A stretch of 64,000 bases of DNA. It comes from Actinophytocola sp963825445. GTDB lineage: Bacteria > Actinomycetota > Actinomycetes > Mycobacteriales > Pseudonocardiaceae. The notes below the pieces were generated by a model that saw only the letters and a program-made list of their open reading frames with translations, was not told the DNA's origin and ran no database searches. Shown here one piece after another: positions 7,548 through 14,815 of this stretch. The DNA is taken from contig CAWGTM010000024.1 of the NCBI GenBank assembly GCA_963825445.1, forward strand, positions 186,001-250,000, given 5' to 3'. The first letter of the stretch is position 1. Each line of letters begins with the position of its first letter. The translations under genes and the position numbers were made by a program.

Positions 7548-9107
7548 ATGACCGACATCGCGACAGCTCCCGCTCGTCGCGCACAGCGCGCCGGGTTGCT
7601 GTTCGCGACGTTCGTCTGCGCGGCGTGCGGGCTGGTCTACGAACTGGCGTTGGTCGCCCAGGGGTCCTATCTGCTCGGTGACTCGATCACCCAGGCGTCG
7701 GTCGTGCTGGCCACCATGGTGTTCGCCATGGGCATCGGCTCGCTGGCTGCCAAGCCGTTGCAGAGCAGGCCGTTGCTCGGCTTCGCGGTCATCGAGGCGG
7801 CGCTCGCGCTCGTCGGTGGGCTGTCGGTGCTCGGCCTGCACGCCTCGTTCACCTGGCTCGACCTGTACTGGCCGGCGCTGATCACCATCTCGCTGCTCGT
7901 CGGCGGGCTGATCGGCGCGGAGATCCCGCTGCTCATGACGTTGCTGCAGCGGATCCGCAAGCAGGACGCCGGTTCGGCCACGGCCGACCTGTTCGCGGCC
8001 GACTACATCGGCGCGCTGATCGGCGGCCTGGCGTTCCCGTTCCTACTGCTGCCGCTCCTCGGGCAGACCAGGGGAGCGTTGCTGGTCGGCATGGTCAACG
8101 CGGTCGCCGGCGCGGCCGTGGTGCTGGTGCTGTTCGCCCGCACGGTGTCCCGCCAGCGCCGGCTCGCGCTGGGCGCCGGCACGCTGGCCGTGCTCGCGGT
8201 GCTCGGGGTGGCGTTCGCCGGCAGCGACGCGTTCCTGCGCTACGCACGGGACTCGCTCTACGACGACCCGGTGGTCCACGCCGAGACCAGCAGCTACCAG
8301 GAGATCGTGGTGACCGAGTCGTCGCCGATCGCCGAGGGCCCGACCGACACCCGGCTGTTCCTGAACGGCGACCTGCAGTTCTCCTCGATCGACGAGTACC
8401 GCTACCACGAGGCGCTCGTGCATCCGGTGCTCGCCGGCGCCCGCGAGCGGGTGCTCGTGTTGGGCGGCGGCGACGGCCTGGCACTACGCGAGGTGCTGCG
8501 CTACCCGGACGTCCGCGAGGTCGTCGAGGTCGAGCTGGACCCGGCCGTGCTGCGGCTGGCCGAGGAGGACCCCCGGCTGGTGGAGCTGAACGGCGACGCC
8601 CTGCGCGACCCCCGCGTCGACGTGGTGCCTGCCGACGCGTTCGCCTGGCTGCGGGACGCGACCCAACAGTTCGACGCGATCATCGTGGACATGCCCGACC
8701 CGGACTCGACGTCCACGGCCAAGCTGTACTCCGAGGAGTTCTACACGCTCACCCAGCGGGTGCTGGCCCCCGGCGGCCGGATGGTCGTGCAGGCCGGTTC
8801 CCCGTACTTCGCCCCCCGCACCTACGACTGCATCGTGGGCACCATCCGCGCGGCCGGCTACGGCGCCACCCCGTACCACGTGTATGTCCCGAGCTTCGGC
8901 GACTGGGGCTTCGCGTTGGCGCAGAAGGGTTCCCCTCCAGACCTGCGACTGGACCTACCCGACTCGCCGAAGTTCCTGGACGAGGCAAACCTGAAAGCGG
9001 CGGCCATCTTCCCGGCCGACCGCCACCCCACGGGCACCGAGTCACCGTCCACACTGGACGACCCGAGAGTGCTACGCCTGGCCACCTCGGAGTGGCAGCA
9101 GTACTAG
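7548..9107 (+). CDS. Membrane-bound spermidine synthase-like (polyamine aminopropyltransferase) protein
   Basis: 519 residues in two parts. Residues 1-235 carry about seven membrane helices; residues 240-519 form a class I methyltransferase-like spermidine-synthase domain with LFLNGDLQFSSIDEYRYHE, VLVLGGGDGLALRE (the nucleotide-binding glycine loop), EVELDPAV and IIVDMPDPDS. The conserved residues for decarboxylated S-adenosylmethionine and diamine binding appear present, so an aminopropyl transfer or a related methylation at the membrane is likely; the acceptor is not known. It ends the six-gene unit and its stop shares the bases CTAG with the convergent TIR gene. Confidence 0.85.
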   Translation: MTDIATAPARRAQRAGLLFATFVCAACGLVYELALVAQGSYLLGDSITQASVVLATMVFAMGIGSLAAKPLQSRPLLGFAVIEAALALVGGLSVLGLHASFTWLDLYWPALITISLLVGGLIGAEIPLLMTLLQRIRKQDAGSATADLFAADYIGALIGGLAFPFLLLPLLGQTRGALLVGMVNAVAGAAVVLVLFARTVSRQRRLALGAGTLAVLAVLGVAFAGSDAFLRYARDSLYDDPVVHAETSSYQEIVVTESSPIAEGPTDTRLFLNGDLQFSSIDEYRYHEALVHPVLAGARERVLVLGGGDGLALREVLRYPDVREVVEVELDPAVLRLAEEDPRLVELNGDALRDPRVDVVPADAFAWLRDATQQFDAIIVDMPDPDSTSTAKLYSEEFYTLTQRVLAPGGRMVVQAGSPYFAPRTYDCIVGTIRAAGYGATPYHVYVPSFGDWGFALAQKGSPPDLRLDLPDSPKFLDEANLKAAAIFPADRHPTGTESPSTLDDPRVLRLATSEWQQY

Positions 9108-9697
9108 CGAGCACGCACCAGGGCCTGCGCCATCGCGGGAACGTCGCGCAGCAGATCCTCGACGAGCCAGCCCATCTCCGCGACGGTGTAGGTACGGCGT
9201 AGATGGGGCCCCTGGAGGTAGGCGAGCGCCTGGATGTCCTCCGGAAGGTCGCTCGGGACCAGCCGGCCGCGAGCGCCCACCAGGACCGGGATCACCGGGA
9301 CCCGGTAGGCCAGCGCCGTCACGATTTCGCGGCGGACCCAGTCGGAGTGGTCGTTCAGTAGGCGCAGCCCGTGGTCGTCGTCCCATTTCTCGCCGATGAT
9401 CGAGAGCATCATCGCGCAGCGGCCGGCCCGGTCGGTAATTTCGCGGGGGAACTCGACGCCGGCGGGTATCCGGATGTCACGGAACACGGCCCCGGTGCCC
9501 AGGCGGCGATTGAGCTCCGTCTCGAGGTCGGTCGCCGCCCTGTCGTCCGAGCTACGGTAGTTGATGAACACCAACGGCTCGCTCCACACCAGATTCGAGT
9601 TGGGTGCCGCCGAGTTCGGCGGTGTCGGCGCGCCGACAATCTTTCCGATGTTGCCGTTTCCGGACATGGTGAAGCTGTCGCCGGTGTACCCGGGCAT
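9104..9697 (-). CDS. TIR-domain protein, possible NAD hydrolase
   Basis: A stand-alone TIR domain of 197 residues (187 if the second ATG at 9667 is used; neither start has a strong ribosome site). LVFINYRSSDDRAA forms strand A, VFRDIRIPAG the BB loop, MLSIIGEKW strand C, then DWVRREIVTALAYRVPVIPV. The Glu of RREIVTAL lies where the catalytic glutamate of SARM1-type TIR NADases sits, so NAD cleavage is plausible. No second effector or sensor domain is attached, apart from 30-40 N-terminal residues rich in Asn and Pro. It stands alone, between a SpeE-like gene and an esterase relic. Confidence 0.8.
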   Translation of the reverse strand: MPGYTGDSFTMSGNGNIGKIVGAPTPPNSAAPNSNLVWSEPLVFINYRSSDDRAATDLETELNRRLGTGAVFRDIRIPAGVEFPREITDRAGRCAMMLSIIGEKWDDDHGLRLLNDHSDWVRREIVTALAYRVPVIPVLVGARGRLVPSDLPEDIQALAYLQGPHLRRTYTVAEMGWLVEDLLRDVPAMAQALVRAR

Positions 9698-9946
9698 TCC
9701 GGATCCGGGCTTCCCGCTCGGCGCCTACCACGGCTCGGACGTGCAGTACCCGTTCGACATCGCCGACTTCCCGCCGCTGCCGACCGAGCCGCAGCGGGGC
9801 CTGGCGGCGGACATGATCGGGTACTGGTCGCGGTTCGCGCTGCCGGCGACCCGGACTGGCCGCGCTGGCCCACGTCCAGTCACTGGCACCGGGCGCGATC
9901 GGCGCTGTCGACTACTTCTGCGAGCACCGGTTGACTTCTGGTCTGG
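9695..9946 (+). pseudogene. Relic: C-terminus of a type B carboxylesterase
   Basis: On the plus strand GFPLGAYHGSDVQYPF, LAADMIGYWSRFA, then in a shifted frame GDPDWPRWP, and in a third frame SLAPGAIGAVDYFCEHRL read in order as the last 80 or so residues of a para-nitrobenzyl-esterase-like protein. The final Asp-Phe-Trp seen in that family also appears if one base is restored near 9931. At least two frame changes and loss of the first 400 or so residues, including the catalytic serine, make it non-functional. The 5' edge meets the start of the TIR gene, suggesting that region replaced most of the esterase. Confidence 0.7.
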
Positions 9947-10945
9947 TCACGGCAGCAGCAGGTTGACGTCGCCGAACTCGTGCCAGAGGTAGTTTTCGGC
10001 GATGGCCTCGGCGTAGGTCCGGTCGAGCAGGTCGCGCCCGGCGATGGCCGCGAGCATGTCCAAATGGGACGCTCGGGGCTCGTGCAGCCCGGTGAGCAAC
10101 CCGTCGACCACCCGAACCCCCCGGTCTGGCGTGACGATCAGGTCGGTCCAGCCGGTCCGGGGGCCGACTGTCCCTTTCGGACCGACCGCGCTCTCGACGG
10201 CCCGCACGGCCGTGGTGCCGACGGCGATGACCCGCCGCCCGTCGGCCCGCGCGGCGTTGACGGTCGCGGCGGTGGCCGCTGAAACCACGAACCGCTCGGG
10301 ATAGGGCCGCTCGTGCGCCTCGGCCGAGGCAACGCCCGTGTGGAGCAGAATGGGCGCGAACTGCACACCCGCCGCCACCAGGCGCGTGACCACCCGGTCG
10401 GTGAACGGCCGGGAGGCGCTCGGCATCTCCGCGCTGCCGGGCGTGGTGCCGAAAACCGTTTGGTAGTAGGAAATCGGCCACGGGATCGAGACGTAGGAGT
10501 AACGGATGGGCGCGCCGAACCGGTGGAGATAGGCGAGCACGTCGCGCCGGTCGAGCCGGGCCTCCCAGAGCCGACCGGCGGAGAACGGGCGTTGGAGGGT
10601 GAGGGTCGCGCCGCCGGGAAGGTGGAACCGCTCGCCGGCCTCCCCTCCCGCGAAGGGCCCGTTCTGGTGGCGCAGCTCGACGAGCCAACTCCCGGTGTCG
10701 GTCTCGGTGGAAAAATGGACGGCGAGCGGCCGCCCGTCGATGGGGACGGCGGCGGGCACGGTGGCGGAGGTGTTGACCACGAGCACGTCCCCCGCCCGCA
10801 GGAGGTCGGGCAGGTCGGCGAACCGGTGGTGTCGGACATCCTCGCCCTCACTGACCAGAAGCCGCACCCCGTCCCTCGCGACCCCGCGGGCCTCGGGCGG
10901 CTCGTGCGCCTCGAGCGCGGGCGGCAACACGAAGTCGACGCTCAT
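9947..10945 (-). CDS. queA: QueA-like S-adenosylmethionine:tRNA ribosyltransferase-isomerase
   Basis: The ATG at 10945 (MSVDFVLPPALEAHEPP) gives 332 residues, near the usual 340; an in-frame upstream start at 11011 would add a poor extension. Family motifs include LRAGDVLVVNTSATVPAA, LHTGVAS, YPERFVVS, VIAVGTTAVRAVES and WTDLIVTP. QueA transfers the ribosyl part of S-adenosylmethionine to preQ1 in tRNA to make epoxyqueuosine. No tgt or other queuosine gene is in the window, so a different substrate is possible. The 5' region holds an 18-bp repeat array. Confidence 0.88.
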   Translation of the reverse strand: MSVDFVLPPALEAHEPPEARGVARDGVRLLVSEGEDVRHHRFADLPDLLRAGDVLVVNTSATVPAAVPIDGRPLAVHFSTETDTGSWLVELRHQNGPFAGGEAGERFHLPGGATLTLQRPFSAGRLWEARLDRRDVLAYLHRFGAPIRYSYVSIPWPISYYQTVFGTTPGSAEMPSASRPFTDRVVTRLVAAGVQFAPILLHTGVASAEAHERPYPERFVVSAATAATVNAARADGRRVIAVGTTAVRAVESAVGPKGTVGPRTGWTDLIVTPDRGVRVVDGLLTGLHEPRASHLDMLAAIAGRDLLDRTYAEAIAENYLWHEFGDVNLLLP

Positions 10946-11112
10946 GACATCACCGGAGTTGTCCACACCCGCACCGAGCGAACGGCCCATTCGCTCGCAC
11001 TGGTTGTCCACACCCCGCGCGAATGGCCCACCCGAAGGCCTACCCCGGATAGACTGGAACAGGGCCGCCCCCCGGAGTGGGTGGGGGCTGCGTGAGTGGT
11101 GTAGTCGGCGGC

Positions 11113-11304
11113 GGTTCCCGCGAAAGCGGCGGAGGTTCCGGCGAAATCGGTGGTTCCCGTGTAGGCCGGCCCGGTGTGCCTGGTGGTTCCCCTGTGGGCG
11201 GCGAGCCCCGTGAAGCTGGTGGTTCCCTTGTATGCGGCGGTTCCCGTGAGGTTGGCGGTTCCCCTGTGGGCGGCGGTTCCGGTGCCGGCGGCGGTTCTGC
11301 CGCT
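11113..11304. repeat. 18-bp minisatellite between VOC gene and queA
   Basis: About ten degenerate units built on GGTTCCC-N6-GGCGGC, with starts at 11113, 11134, 11152, 11185, 11221, 11239, 11257, 11275 and 11293; the gaps are 18 bases or close multiples (21, 33, 36). Reading it in any frame gives six-residue periodic peptides (such as GGSPVG), but none has a proper start or family match, so I treat it as non-coding. It lies in the leader region of the leftward queA-like gene. Confidence 0.8.
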
Positions 11305-11333
11305 GGACCGTGCAGCCCGAATCGGGTGTCCTG

Positions 11334-11669
11334 TCACGGCTTCTCCTTCCACACCATCACTCGCGCGTCGGCCGGGCCGCGTACCTCGAATCCGTAGTGG
11401 CCCCGCGGATAGCGGTGCGGCTCCACGAGCACGTCCGAAGAGGACACCCGCGCGAACGCCGAGTCCACGTCCGTCACCTCCAGAGCCAGCGCCGGGTCGG
11501 GTCGCGCACCCGGTGACACCAGCTCCACGAAAGCCCCGTCCGCGGCCTGGAGCACGACCCCCCGTTCGCGCGGAGTGGACCAGCCGTCCACTTCCGACAG
11601 TCCGAGCGACGTGTAGAACGCCGTCGCCGAGGGGAGGTCCGCCACCGAGAACGGCACCCACAGCCTCAC
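11334..11669 (-). CDS. VOC (glyoxalase/bleomycin-resistance) family protein
   Basis: A GTG at 11669, overlapping the stop of the SDR gene (GTGA), gives 111 residues. The single beta-alpha-beta-beta-beta unit is seen in LWVPFSVADLPSATAFYTSLGL, then GVVLQAADGAFVELV, and the final YGFEVRGPADARVMVW. Possible metal ligands are the late Glu residues and a His (EPHRYPRGHYG). Members detoxify small compounds or act as dioxygenases or isomerases, and the substrate is not predictable. It is cotranscribed with the upstream SDR gene. Confidence 0.8.
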   Translation of the reverse strand: MRLWVPFSVADLPSATAFYTSLGLSEVDGWSTPRERGVVLQAADGAFVELVSPGARPDPALALEVTDVDSAFARVSSSDVLVEPHRYPRGHYGFEVRGPADARVMVWKEKP

Positions 11670-12331
11670 GCGGCCACCAACCGAACCCGACCCGAGGAAG
11701 GCCGCGACGTCACGAGGCGAACGAAGGCCGGCACCACCGTCTCCGGCAGCGGTCGATCGCTGATGTCCTCGCCGGGGAACGCCTCCTGGTGCATCCGCGT
11801 CCGCAGGTCGCCGGGGTCCACCCGCCACACCCGGACGGCCGGCTCCTCCGCCGCCAGGATCGCCCCCGCCTGGTCCAGCGCCGCCTTCGCCGAGCCGTAG
11901 CCACCCCATCCCTCGTACGGCTCGACCGCCGCGTCCGACGTCACGTTCACCACGGCGCCGCCTCGTGATCGCAGGTCCGGAAGCGCCAGCTGGATCATGC
12001 CGAGCGGGGCGACCACGTTCACCTCGAAGAGCTCACGCAGAACGGACAGCGGATAGGCAGCCACCGAGGACGCCGGCTCCCCGAGAATGCCGGCGTTGTT
12101 CACCAGGAGGTCCACCCCGCCCAGCTCGGCGGCGGCGTCGACCAGAGCGGCACGGTGCGCGGGATCGGTGACGTCACCGGGCACGACCACAGCGGACAGA
12201 TCAGACACCGCCGACTTGAGGGCAGTAGCGTCGCGGGCGTCCACGACAAGCTGCCAGCCGGCCTCCGCCAGGCCACGGGCCAGGGCCAGGCCCAGCCCAC
12301 GGGACGCTCCGGTGATGATCGCGACAGGCAT
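11666..12331 (-). CDS. Short-chain dehydrogenase/reductase
   Basis: 221 residues with the classical SDR layout: TGASRGLGLALA (cofactor loop, residues 8-19), VVPGDVTDP, LLVNNAGILG (about 80-89), a serine in NVTSDAA and the YGSAKAALD catalytic Tyr-x-x-x-Lys, followed by VDPGDLRT. The Asp after the second strand (VVDARDA) suggests NAD rather than NADP, by inference only. Substrate unknown. It faces away from the histidine kinase gene, with 118 bases between them that contain a dyad. Confidence 0.88.
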   Translation of the reverse strand: MPVAIITGASRGLGLALARGLAEAGWQLVVDARDATALKSAVSDLSAVVVPGDVTDPAHRAALVDAAAELGGVDLLVNNAGILGEPASSVAAYPLSVLRELFEVNVVAPLGMIQLALPDLRSRGGAVVNVTSDAAVEPYEGWGGYGSAKAALDQAGAILAAEEPAVRVWRVDPGDLRTRMHQEAFPGEDISDRPLPETVVPAFVRLVTSRPSSGRVRLVAA

Positions 12332-12403
12332 CGCAGGTCCTTTCGTCGGTTGATCTCGACGCTAGGAGCGCGCGTCGCCCCTGCCATCGGGCGCGCGGGC
12401 CGC

Positions 12404-12431
12404 TGGTCCTCGGTCCTTCGACCTAGGACCA
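12404..12431. promoter_or_regulatory. Inverted repeat between SDR and histidine kinase genes
   Basis: TGGTCCT (12404-12410) and AGGACCA (12425-12431) form seven-base arms around 14 bases, with another GGTCC inside. The site lies in the divergent promoter region, 20 bases before the kinase start. It could bind the NarL-type regulator encoded by the kinase operon, whose sites are often such dyads; this is inference from position. Confidence 0.4.
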
Positions 12432-12449
12432 CCCTCGCGGGCACCCGGC

Positions 12450-13598
12450 GTGGGTACCGTGGGTGACGTGGTCGGATTCGACAGGGACGAGCTGCGTCAG
12501 GTGAGCGCGGCCGTGCTCGCCGTGACAGCGCACCTGTCCGTGCGGGACGTGCTGAACACGATCCTGACCTCCGCCCGCCGGCTGGTCGGCGCCCGCTACG
12601 CCGCGCTCGGCGTACCCGACGGCGACGGCGGGTTCGCGGAATTCCTGGCCGACGGCGTCAGCGACGAGGACTGGGCGGCCATCGGCCCGCTGCCGCGCCA
12701 GCACGGCGTGCTCGGCGCCATGCTGTGCGACCCGAACCCCGTGCGGATGGCGAACATCCGGGACCACCCGCACTTTCGCTGGTGGCCCAAGGCGCACCCC
12801 ACGCTCACCGACTTCCTCGGCATGCCGATCATCGACGGCGACGAGATCCTCGGCGAGCTGTACCTGGCCAACAGCTGCCACCCCGGCGGTTTCACGGCCG
12901 ACGACGAGGAACTCGTGAAGCTCCTCGCCGCCCACGCGGCCATCGCGCTGGTGAACGCCCGCCTGTACGAACGCGAGCGCGAACTGTCCATCGTGGAGGA
13001 ACGCAACCGGATCGCCCGCGAGCTGCACGACGCGGTCACCCAGAAGCTGTTCAGCCTGCGGCTCACGGCCGAGGCGGCGACCACACTGCTGGAGCGCGAC
13101 CCGGCGCGCGCGGCCGTCGAGCTGGCCACCGTTCGGCGCCTGGCGTCCGAGGCGACCGAGGAACTACGCACGATCGTCGTCGGCCAGCGTCCGCCCGACC
13201 TGACGGGCGACGGCCTGGACATCGCGCTGCGCAAGCAGGCCGAGCTGCTCGACCGGGTGCACCAGCCGACCGTGCGGTACATGGGTTGCGGCTGCGTGCC
13301 GAGGCTCTCCGACGCCGCGCAGCAGGCCGTGTACCGGATCGCCCAGGAGGCCATCCACAACGCGCTGCGCCACGCGGACGCGGCGCACCTCGACGTGCGT
13401 CTGGACAGTCGCGAGAGGACGGTCGCGCTGGTGGTGAGCGACGACGGCGCGGGGTTCGAGCCGACGGCCGCGGTGGCGGGTCGGCGGTTGGGGCTGGCGT
13501 CGATGCGGGAGCGGGCCCGGGGCGCGGGTGGTCGGTTGACGGTGGCGTCGCGGCCGGGTGGCGGGACCACCGTGACGTTGGAGGTGCCCAGTGGCTGA
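12450..13598 (+). CDS. GAF-domain sensor histidine kinase (NarL-partner type)
   Basis: About 376-382 residues (GTG codons at 12450, 12459 and 12468 are all possible starts; none has a clear ribosome site). One GAF domain (residues 25-170, VRDVLNTILTSARRLVGARY onward) is followed by a HisKA_3 dimerisation helix with the phospho-acceptor His in RIARELHDAVTQKL, and a HATPase domain with EAIHNALRHA and DDGAGF. No membrane helix, so a cytoplasmic signal such as redox state or ligand is likely, as in DevS-like kinases. It overlaps the next gene by eight bases. Confidence 0.9.
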   Translation: MGTVGDVVGFDRDELRQVSAAVLAVTAHLSVRDVLNTILTSARRLVGARYAALGVPDGDGGFAEFLADGVSDEDWAAIGPLPRQHGVLGAMLCDPNPVRMANIRDHPHFRWWPKAHPTLTDFLGMPIIDGDEILGELYLANSCHPGGFTADDEELVKLLAAHAAIALVNARLYERERELSIVEERNRIARELHDAVTQKLFSLRLTAEAATTLLERDPARAAVELATVRRLASEATEELRTIVVGQRPPDLTGDGLDIALRKQAELLDRVHQPTVRYMGCGCVPRLSDAAQQAVYRIAQEAIHNALRHADAAHLDVRLDSRERTVALVVSDDGAGFEPTAAVAGRRLGLASMRERARGAGGRLTVASRPGGGTTVTLEVPSG

Positions 13599-14217
13599 CC
13601 AGATCCGGGTGCTGATCGTCGACGACCACCCGGTGGTGCGCCAGGGTCTCCGGACGTTCCTCGACCTGCAGGACGACATCACGGTGGTCGGCGAGTCGGC
13701 CGACGGGGAGTCCTGTGTGGCCGACGCGGAAACGCTTGCGCCGGACGTGATCCTGCTCGACCTGCGCATGCCGGGGGCCGACGGTGTCGCCGCGCTGCAC
13801 GGCCTGCGCGAGCGGGGCAACCCCGCGCGGGTCCTGGTGATCACCAGTTTCACCGAGCCGTCCACCGTGCTGCCGGCCGTCCGCGCGGGGGCCAGCGGCT
13901 ACGTCTACAAGGACGTCGACCCGCCCGCGCTGGCGGCGGCCATCCGCTCGGTGCACGCCGGTCACGTGCTGCTCCACCCGGACGTGGCCCGCCTGCTCGC
14001 CGCGGGGGACGCGCGCCCGGCCGACCTCACGCCCCGCGAGCGGGACGTGCTGGTGGAGGTGGCCCGCGGCCGGTCGAACCGGGAGATCGCGCGCGAGCTG
14101 TCGGTCTCGGAGAAGACCGTGAAGACCCACGTCAGCGCCGTCCTCGCGAAGCTCGGCGTGCAGGACCGCACGCAGGCCGCGCTGCACGCCGTCCGCTCGG
14201 GGCTCGTCGAACGGTAA
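13591..14217 (+). CDS. NarL/FixJ-family response regulator
   Basis: 208 residues. The receiver domain has the acidic pair in LIVDDHP, the phosphorylated Asp57 in LLDLRMPG, and the conserved Thr/Ser and Lys later (VITSF, YVYKDV). The C-terminal LuxR-type helix-turn-helix reads LTPRERDVLVEVARGRSNREIA then VSEKTVKTHVSAVLAKL. It is translated with the overlapping kinase gene and should be phosphorylated by it. Its stop codon is inside a 32-base perfect palindrome. Confidence 0.93.
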   Translation: MADQIRVLIVDDHPVVRQGLRTFLDLQDDITVVGESADGESCVADAETLAPDVILLDLRMPGADGVAALHGLRERGNPARVLVITSFTEPSTVLPAVRAGASGYVYKDVDPPALAAAIRSVHAGHVLLHPDVARLLAAGDARPADLTPRERDVLVEVARGRSNREIARELSVSEKTVKTHVSAVLAKLGVQDRTQAALHAVRSGLVER

Positions 14218-14243
14218 ACCCGGGACCGGTCCCGGGTTTACCG
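14212..14243. terminator. 32-base perfect palindrome over the response-regulator stop
   Basis: Bases 14212-14227 are an exact inverted copy of 14228-14243, with no loop; the centre is GGGACCGGTCCC. The stop codon TAA is part of the left arm. As RNA it would fold into a strong hairpin at the end of the two-component operon and act as a terminator; as DNA the symmetry also resembles a two-fold protein site such as that of a NarL-type regulator. There is no T-tract after it. Confidence 0.6.
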
Positions 14244-14259
14244 GTCAGGGTTGGCCCCG

Positions 14260-14814
14260 ATGGAGCAGTTGCAGCCGAGCGACCCGGAGCGGGTCGGTGT
14301 CTACCGCCTGCACGGCCCGAGCGGCTCGGGCAAGAGCACTCTCGGCCGACTGCTGGCCGGCCTGGCATTCCCGTCGCGGGCCCGAGTGGAGATCGACGGC
14401 GTCGCGCCAGGGCCCGACCGCCGCTCCGGTCGCCCGAACCCGGTCCAGGTCGTGCACCAACACGCCCACCAGGCGATGAACCCGCTGTGGAAGATCACGG
14501 CGATCGTCGCGGAGGGCGGATCGCACGACCAGGCCCTGGTCCCGGAATCGCTACTGGACCGCTTCCCCCACGAGATCAGCGGGGGAGAGGCCCAACGGGT
14601 GAACCTGGCCAGAGCACTGGCGTCCGGCCCGAGATTCCTGGTGGCGGACGAGATCAGCGCGAGCCTGGACCCCATCAGCCATGCCCAGGTGTGGCGCCTC
14701 CTGCTGGCCGCAGTGCGAACCCGGGACATCGGCGTGCTGGCCATCTCCCACGACCGCCCTCCACTGGACGCGGTAGCCGACCGAGTGGTGGACCTCGCCG
14801 ACCTGAGTGCGTGA
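14260..14814 (+). CDS. Stand-alone ABC-type ATPase
   Basis: A short ABC ATPase (about 184 residues from ATG 14260; a TTG at 14251 is also in frame). It keeps Walker A GPSGSGKST near residue 20, a Q-loop region (VVHQHAHQAMNPLW), the signature ISGGEAQR, Walker B FLVADEISASLD and the H-loop ISHD, in the dialect of oligopeptide/nickel importers. The usual first beta-strands (about 30 residues) are missing and no permease or binding protein is nearby, so it may be a remnant or an orphan partner of a distant transporter. Confidence 0.75.
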   Translation: MEQLQPSDPERVGVYRLHGPSGSGKSTLGRLLAGLAFPSRARVEIDGVAPGPDRRSGRPNPVQVVHQHAHQAMNPLWKITAIVAEGGSHDQALVPESLLDRFPHEISGGEAQRVNLARALASGPRFLVADEISASLDPISHAQVWRLLLAAVRTRDIGVLAISHDRPPLDAVADRVVDLADLSA

Positions 14815-14815
14815 C

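Noticed and set aside
11077..11397. Plus-strand frame reading GGSxxx six-residue repeats
   Set aside because: The periodicity comes from the 18-base repeat and is seen in all frames and on both strands; no credible start, and the end overlaps the VOC gene.
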